In this document: piece by piece, positions 57,761-64,000 of the stretch
Layout: every line of letters starts with the position of its first letter
How positions within the stretch are numbered: position 1 is the stretch's first letter
Assembly (NCBI GenBank): GCA_950022655.1
Contig: OX465579.1
Location: 17,645,088 to 17,709,087, forward strand
Source: Alentia gelatinosa
Lineage: Eukaryota; Annelida; Polychaeta; Phyllodocida; Polynoidae
Direction of reading: 5' to 3'
DNA length: 64,000 bases
Translations under genes and position numbers: made by a program
The notes under the pieces: model-generated
Told to the model about the DNA's origin: nothing
Seen by the model: only the letters and a program-made list of their open reading frames with translations
Databases searched by the model: none

Positions 57761-58827
57761 ACTCTTCCTGGTGAATCTTCTACTAAGTGACTAGACTGAA
57801 CTTAATATGTATTTGTTTGTAATACTGAACAAAAAAATGTAATCGTGCAGATCGCTATCACTTTCTATGATCTACCACCACCAGGATTCCTGGGTGGAGT
57901 TTATATTTCATGCTGGACTAATATATATACCAACCACACTTTGGCTGATCAAGTACAAACACTCTGTTATATATATATGTAAAAAAAAATTACCTCGATG
58001 TGAGTTGTATCGCCTCCACCTTCTTCTTCGCTTTAAACGCTGTCACTCACACCTTTGAGTTAGTCCTATCTAACCACCTTTCGCCTATTTGCATCTTCAA
58101 CCCTTTTGAAAATGCTTGGTTCTGTGTAAGATCACCCTGATACTACAGCAGAACCCCTGTCACACTTGCATAGGACCGTGTGCTTCGGCACCCACAGCAA
58201 AACGCCTGAGGAAACGCTTGTTGAAACCGTGCTCCACCTGTAATCTTTACAGTTAGACCCTAGTTGCCCCAATCTGTTGACATCCTGATCAGCACCATAG
58301 CAACTCACCCAACAACAGCGCTACCATAGCGATGTTGACACCGTGACGTCATGCCACGAGGCGAACATTCGACGATGACAGCGTCATCGCTTTCACTTGA
58401 AAATGACATTCACACAGTAGCGTTTGTGGTGGACAGTCAGGCTTTGCCTCGTATTGCTAATTTCTGTTATATATAAATGGAGATGTGGATACGATAAATG
58501 CTTTTGCTAAAAAGGCAACTAAGAGAATCACTAAGTACTCATTGACTGACTTCATGCTGTATAATGTCGGTATGTTGTTTCTATGTTCGTCTGTGCTAAG
58601 GGTGCATGATGTGTGGGGCCCAACCAAATCAATGAAAATCAAAAGCATTATGTATAATCACACTTTTATGACAGCGATGAAACAATATCTGTACTTTGTT
58701 CTGAGCTATTTCATAACTGTATTTGCCTTGCACAAAAACGGTGGCCTACTGTATCATTATGTAAATCAATTTATCTACAACAAACCAGGTGGTTACATCG
58801 GCCTGTGAAATCATTCTGATACCCTCT
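57761..58827. other. Intron before exon 20, middle
   Basis: An open frame of 107 codons at 58,485-58,808 is hydrophobic in part but has no known match and no splice support. Nothing else seen. Confidence 0.35.
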
Positions 58828-59378
58828 GCAGGCCTCCAAGTGAAACCTTTAAATCCTATAAAACCTGTAAAAACCTATATTTTGATTCTTGAGCCTTTTT
58901 TTTTTCAAGGAACCTATATAACCTATAAAAACCTATATTTTCACTGCCATGCAGATTGATGTGTACAGGAAATCTTAGAAGTTATCTTGACACAAAGTTA
59001 GATTCTCAAATGACAAGAAATCCATATTATCTGTCTATTTAATTATTAGATCATAAAAGTGTTTAAGAATCAACAGTTGTTGTGACTTCTTGCCAGGCTG
59101 GCTTGCCTGTTAGAAAATCAACATGAGTATACATGCTTGCTGGGTATAACCTGATGAGCCAGACATCCTGATGTCTTGCAATTTAGTACTATTTACATTT
59201 TTTAGAAGTCAAGAACTGAAATTAACTATATTTTGACTCTAATTATGCTGTTATGTTAACCCAAAAACCTATAAAGGCCTATGTTTTGGGTCTTGAACAA
59301 CCTGTAAAAACCTATATTTTGATTTTCAAAACCTATAAAAAAAACCTATATTGAGGAAGCGGGGCACTGGGAGGCCTG
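58828..59378. mobile_element. Element with AGGCCTCC ends, copy 2
   Basis: gcaggcctccaagtgaaacc at the left, ctgggaggcctgc at the right, and an interior of aaaacctataaaaacctata phrases as at 7,436-7,882. Confidence 0.6.
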
Positions 59379-59801
59379 CCTCTGTTGTGTGTAAGCCCAG
59401 ACTGGAGCCTGTGGAAGATAGGGACTGAGTGTCCCTTACAGTCAACTCTAGTATAGATAAAAAATAACTAAAAAAAAAAAAAGCTATTTTTTTCAATGGA
59501 CATGGGACAATGAACGTTACGGCGAAGACTCGGAAGTATATGGACTCCAAATTTCGTTGAAGTGTTCAATGTAATTTAGACCATAATTAAGAGTTTTTCC
59601 TTTTCTAAACCACTTTGTAATTTGCAGCCCTGAAGAACGGACGCAAGTTCTAAAACGTCGGCAGAGTTATCAATTATAGAAGTCTTTATGAACAACATGA
59701 AACCGTGATTCTGATGTTTCAGTTTACTTGTCAAGTTTGGGGGGTTGTTTAGAGTTACTCAGTCGATATTGTGTATATATTTTCTGTTTGTGGACTTTCA
59801 G
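59379..59801. other. Rest of intron before exon 20
   Basis: Near 59,630 ccctgaagaacggacgcaag followed by ttctaaaacgtcgg resembles a degraded form of the hammerhead-like motif (GAAAC replaced by AAAAC). Confidence 0.35.
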
Positions 59802-60158
59802 TGAGAGTATGACGTCGCTATTGTATACGGTCCGGGTATCGTATGGCAGAGCTAGTAATAGTCTCGTGGCAGCTTCCTCCTCAATAAGGGACAGGATCAG
59901 GGCGCCCACCCTGGCCAGCAAGATCAACTTCACACGGACCGACGGCAGTGACTATGAGGTATCCAGTGTAAGGAAGGACCAGTTGGTGCTGTATGAAGAC
60001 ACGATGGGGCTCTATGTAGACAGCACAGTGGTCGCTACAGACTATTCCAAGTTCGAGGCGATCCTGACAACTATCATTAGGGAGATCTATACCGCCAGTG
60101 CTATGACAAATGTAACCGTCAAGATCGTTCAGCAGGAGAGGATGGTCACTCCTACAAG
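59802..60158 (+). CDS. Exon 20: repeat module, long and short parts fused in one exon
   Basis: Acceptor tttgtggactttcag, donor GTAAGC, one base in, two over. It runs from the first strand (SLLYTVRVSYG) through an Arg-rich helix (SIRDRIRAP), sequon NFT, the hallmark DTMGLYVDSTVVATDYSKF and helix (EAILTTIIREIY). It continues without an intron into NVTVKIVQQERMVTPT, which in the other modules is a separate short exon. About 119 codons, the sum of a usual long and short pair. Either this copy lost the intron, or the others gained it. Confidence 0.88.
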
Positions 60159-60218
60159 GTAAGCACATCCTCTGATTTACTATACACCCATGCCCTATAC
60201 ACTGCACATAGACTACAA

Positions 60219-60636
60219 TGGGGTGCTGGGGTGGACAGTAATTACCAATCTGTTCACCCTCTTGGTCGCCTTGCCTCCTTGTGGTGCAGATCAGATAAGG
60301 TTACATGCAAGCATAACAAAAGTAACTGGGGTGGGGAGTTAGCTCAGTGGTAAAGAGCACTGGACTTGTAATCCCAAGGTTGTTGGACTTTATTGATTGG
60401 AGTCCCACTGCAGCCACTTTTCTCCTTCACCCCCAGCAGTGGTAGATTTACTTCTATATAAAAGGCCAATCCTTCTCATACCATGTCTATGTGGTGAGGG
60501 AAGTAAAAGAACTCTCACCTTGGTAAATGTGTAGGGGTAAGATTTCTACCTACATTCTTCTCATAGATTCGGTCAAACCCAAAGTAAGACTAATTGAACA
60601 GATTGGACGTTAAACTACCCAAACACACAAACAAGG
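60219..60636 (+). mobile_element. tRNA-derived SINE with 5' leader, copy 4
   Basis: Same leader as copy 3 (ctgttcaccctcttggtcgc), tRNA head from about 60,335 (ttagctcagtggtaaagagc), body, and a CCCAAACACACAAACAA tail. No clear target duplication. Confidence 0.75.
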
Positions 60637-60924
60637 GAATCATGGTAAAACATTGAAAGGCAGTTCAATTTCATAAGAACAAAGAGCCAGAACACATGTT
60701 CTGTGCCCCAAGGGGCCTGCCGTACTTCTGGCCACCTAGTGACTGCTTCATGAACTAACGATGGCTCTGTCCCCTATACTGTAAATTATAAGCACCGTTT
60801 CGCCATATAGCATTAATATACCATACAGAACACTGTTCCGTTCAGCACAATACAGGACACTGTTCCATACGAGTCATATAAGTCGTTAGGCTAAATCATG
60901 TGAATCATTACATCAATTTCGGGT

Positions 60925-61233
60925 GGGGGTGGGGAGTTAGCTCAGTGGTTAGAACACCAGACTTGTAACCCCAAGGTTGTATGACTTTGGGGGTTCGAGT
61001 CCCACCCCCAGCAGTGGTATATTTACTGCTATAACAAAGGCCATCCTTCTCATACCATGTCTATGTGGTGTGGGAAGTAAAAGAACTCTCAGCTCGGTAA
61101 ATGTGTAGGGGTGAGATTTCTACCTGAATTCATCACATAGATTCGATCACCACCCTGGTGGTGTAAAAGAAGTCTGGAAAGGACCTATAATGGTTGACTG
61201 GACGTAAAATCAAACCAAACAAACAAACAACAA
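60925..61233 (+). mobile_element. tRNA-derived SINE, copy 5, with perfect target duplication
   Basis: Flanked by the 11-base direct repeat CAATTTCGGGT (60914-60924 and 61234-61244). The tRNA-like head starts at 60,931 with A box ttagctcagtggttagaaca and B box gggttcgagtcccac. No 5' leader; tail accaaacaaacaaacaa. Confidence 0.88.
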
Positions 61234-61502
61234 CAATTTCGGGTATGATAAATATATAACGACCTACCATGCTTATACAAACTACAAAACTGGATGATAA
61301 TCTACAGTTAGTATGGAACTCTGTACAAACTGTAAATTATCATCTCATTTTATAGCTTCTACAGCATGGTCAGGTCGTTCTATATAAATACTCTTAATAC
61401 TGTTTTTTTACTGTTCAGTTCGATTTGTACCCCTGTAGATCATTTTTTGTTCACACCTGTCTTTTGTCCACGAAGAGACATTCACTCGCATGAGGCATAT
61501 TT

Positions 61503-61720
61503 AGGAGGAAACTCACGAGATGGAAATAACTTGGTCTGTATTCCACCAAGTTTGACTGGGGAGTAATTCATGAAGCGAAGCTGAGTGAATTGCGTAGCAG
61601 TCAAATGAGGTGGAGTGCAGACCAAGTTATTTCCATTGAGTGTGTTTCTATCAATTAAATAACCCCTCAAATTGGCCATTGAGTATTGGGTACGATACCT
61701 TCACGGCTGTTTTTTCGTCT
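61503..61720. mobile_element. Family P MITE, copy 8
   Basis: ggaaactcacgagatggaaa ... aagtttgactggggagtaat | tgaattgcgtagcagtcaaa ... ttccattgagtgtgtttc, then part of the extended end. Confidence 0.68.
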
Positions 61721-62158
61721 ATTTTATTCCTTTCAGTTGCTCAGTTTGTTGGGCTAAATTGAAAGGGAGTTATCTGACATCTGTTAAATGGACGAACTGG
61801 ATCACTCCAGAATTTGATAAAATCTTTTAAAAGGTGAAGCACAATGCAGCCTGCCCTGCATCATGCAGCACAGTACACGACATCACAATTAAACAACCAT
61901 GAAAATGATATCGTTACATCTTACGTCATCTCCGACAATTGTTGAACATCTTCAGCCGACACATGTTGTAGCCCTTCTGGCAATATACACTATGTATGTA
62001 CTTATTCTAACATGTTGATAACTTACTTATTTGAAAACCAAAGAAATTGTACAAGATTGCCTGGTTGGTCTTGCATTGAAACCAGCCGACGCTTTTTCGG
62101 TTGAGCTTTTGCCAGCCTAAATAAAATTTCTAAAAAAAAAAAAAAAATCATCTTGCAG
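61721..62158. other. Rest of intron before exon 21
   Basis: Noncoding; an A-run near 62,132-62,147 lies just before the acceptor. Confidence 0.4.
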
Positions 62159-62430
62159 AAAATTCGTGTTCAGACTGAGTTACTACGTGAAGGCAGGTCG
62201 GAGGGTGGTTCTCCCTGAGGCCATCCCCGTCATCCAACCCTCGAGGCTGCAGTCGGACGTGCAGGTGACGGACCCTGCCGGCAAGAAGTACGCCCTGCTG
62301 GACACCGCCCAGACGCCCCTCGTCAGAGAGGTCTCCCTCTTCTACAACCTGCTGACGACCAGGGTGGCTCAGGGTGACCAGAGCAAAATATATTCAGCCT
62401 TTTTAGTGGCTTTTTTGAAATCAGGCACAG
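62159..62430 (+). CDS. Exon 21: repeat module, long exon
   Basis: Acceptor atcatcttgcag, donor GTGAGC, one base in, one over. First strand KFVFRLSYYVKAG, a Pro-rich middle, then REVSLFYNLLTTRVAQGDQS and a hydrophobic helix (YSAFLVAFL). Basic at the start, GC-rich in the first two thirds, AT-rich at the end. Keeps the module order, but the GTV part of the hallmark is replaced by LLTTRV. Confidence 0.85.
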
Positions 62431-62479
62431 GTGAGCATCTGAAGAAATGGCCATCTATATCGGATGTGTTAGCCTAATA

Positions 62480-62945
62480 ATTAGCAGGTGGACGGTTGGT
62501 CTTTAGGTTATGGCTATAACCTACTGTAGTACACCTGCTTGTAAAGTCACTAGATGACCTGACCACATTTTTGCTTTTTATAGCTAACTAAGTACAAATA
62601 GGAATATAATTTCTGTTATGGAAAGAAGGTTTTATGGTGGTACAATGCCTTACAGTTTAAATTTTTAGTATTTTGGCATGGATTTTAAAAAAAAAAGGAA
62701 TTCAGTTTGGGGGGGACTTAAGTTTGGTAGTCACAGGTCCATTTTTAAGAACTCCTTTATGGACACATTTCTACCCCTTAAACTGGTTGAATCAGAATAT
62801 GATATGCCTCATTTGAAAGAAAATAAAAAACAGTAGGTGTTAGGAAGTGGAATTTTCAAGGTAGATTCTATATTTACTGAGATATTCAAGTATTTGTTGA
62901 GAGTGGGGGGGATTTTGAGTGAAATGGGCATACCCAACAGATGTA
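62480..62945. repeat. Dispersed repeat, copy 2
   Basis: Matches 22,160-22,655 in order and sequence (gcaggtggacggttggtctt ... attcaagtatttgttgagag). Confidence 0.7.
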
Positions 62946-63493
62946 GCACAGCTACGTTTTGCGACAACGGAGGTACAATATATCGCGACACTGTAAGATA
63001 TTACAAGATATTACAAGATATATCACAACAAATCCATCATGTTTGTGGAATCAACCCTTAGATCTTCATGTCTTGTCTACTCTCCGAAATCCTTGCCGCT
63101 GATTGGCGAGTTCCTTATGATATCATATCCCATCAATCTGCCATGACCATGGCGTAGAATTGGTACTATACATGAGTGATCGTTGCGTTTGATTTTTAAA
63201 AAATTTTCCTATGGTTAAACCTGTACCAGGGGTTGGATAAAACTACCTACATCATTTGCCAAAAGGTACAAACAGGAACAGGGGAGTACATGAACAAGAT
63301 CATGTGACATTAGGTGTCTAGTGTACATACTGTTATAAGACATGCATATTGGTCATGGGGCAGGTTTTTTAAATTTTCTTTCTCAGAAAAAAAAACTCGC
63401 TTGTCATTATTGGAAAAGAAAAAATATTGAAAATGCATGCAATAATCCATTTTTGTCAGTATCGATAATGGATGACTTTTCTTCCTGTTACAG
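62946..63493. other. Rest of intron before exon 22
   Basis: No feature recognised. Confidence 0.35.
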
Positions 63494-63557
63494 TTGTGCG
63501 GTTCGGAGCTAGTATTTCTCTCAGAATCATGTCAGTCACGGAATATGTTACAGATAC
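63494..63557 (+). CDS. Exon 22: short partner exon
   Basis: 64 bases, acceptor cttcctgttacag, donor GTAGTA (weaker than the others), two bases in, two over. It encodes VVRFGASISLRIMSVTEYVTD. The strand reads ISLRI in place of VTVxI. Phase fits exon 21 and exon 23, which supports the call despite the poor donor. Confidence 0.72.
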
Positions 63558-63920
63558 GTAGTATGTTGTTGATTTTCACTTGATTTGTTTTACTTCCTAA
63601 TGAATTTTAGTTCTCGGTCTTTGTGATAAATGTCTTTTGGGGCATGTATCTTGTTTTATATACTCATTATAGTCTATTTTCAAACAGAACTATAGCATGA
63701 GTCTTGAACTTAAAATCCTATCCATAATCGATTATTAGGACGAATATCTAGATCTGTACTTCAATGCAAAAAATATATCCTATCCATAATCTAAAAAACA
63801 AAACCTCAACAAACAGAACATTCTTAAGAAATATCCTCACCCTTACTTTCCCCCTGATTCAACCACCACCAAAAGAAAAGTAGGCCATTGTATGTGATGC
63901 CCTTTTCCTTGACCTTTCAG

Positions 63921-64000
63921 TATCTCCGTATTCAAAGTAAGCTACTCTATCACCGTGAACTCGAGATTGGCGAATGCATTGGTGGAACAAACTCCACCGA
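63921..64000 (+). CDS. Exon 23 (partial): start of a further repeat module
   Basis: Acceptor ttgacctttcag, one base in. It encodes ISVFKVSYSITVNSRL then ANALVEQTPP, the first strand and early loop of another module. The exon runs off the end of the window, so the array and the gene continue beyond 64,000. No transmembrane segment or stop codon of the gene has been reached. Confidence 0.8.

Noticed and set aside
58485..58808. 107-codon open frame with hydrophobic stretches
   Set aside because: No recognisable family, no splice or promoter signals, inside an intron.

Overview
The window is animal (metazoan) genomic DNA. It holds small, spliced, plus-strand exons with GT-AG borders, separated by large introns full of tRNA-derived SINEs, palindromic MITEs, LINE tails, microsatellites and minisatellites. 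Nothing in it looks bacterial or viral. The repeat mix and the gene content (a Notch-ligand-like extracellular protein) fit an invertebrate, but I cannot name the species from sequence alone.

Region 1-15.9 kb: I find no exon here that I can support. It is a mosaic of repeats: a SINE nested in a palindromic element, hairpin MITEs, a TTAA-flanked MITE, a 1.6-kb TA-flanked element with a nested GC-rich core, reverse-oriented LINE 3' ends, and two hammerhead-like motifs. A faint decayed coding stretch lies on the minus strand near 3 kb.

Region 15.9-64 kb: one long gene on the plus strand, open at both ends. I place 23 exons (about 1,637 codons), using reading frame, splice sites and phase continuity. 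The reading order is: a MNNL-like N-terminal module of Delta/Jagged proteins (exons 1-3); a shortened DSL-like cysteine block (exon 4); a beta-rich module (exon 5); EGF repeats (exons 6-7); a DSL domain with canonical cysteine spacing followed by another EGF (exons 7-8); three threonine-rich mucin-like exons (8-10); and a tandem array of an unrecognised, N-glycosylated alpha/beta module (exons 11-23). In the array, most modules are encoded by one long exon (phase 2 to 1) plus one short exon (phase 1 to 2). The signal-peptide exon lies upstream of 15,928 and was not found. The C-terminus lies beyond 64,000.

Introns: the largest (between exons 15 and 16) contains a 6.5-kb element. It has 1.5-kb inverted arms carrying 14 X-box-like palindromes and abuts a truncated LINE 3' end. 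The intron after exon 10 opens with fourteen 62-bp repeats that each carry a donor-like sequence. Two introns in the module array hold related CACACCACACCCT satellites, a sign that the module pairs spread by segmental duplication together with their introns. A stop-containing Thr-rich stretch with an intact donor (28.7-29.4 kb) looks like a dead mucin exon.

Exon numbers used below (1-23) are mine and count only exons visible in this window.
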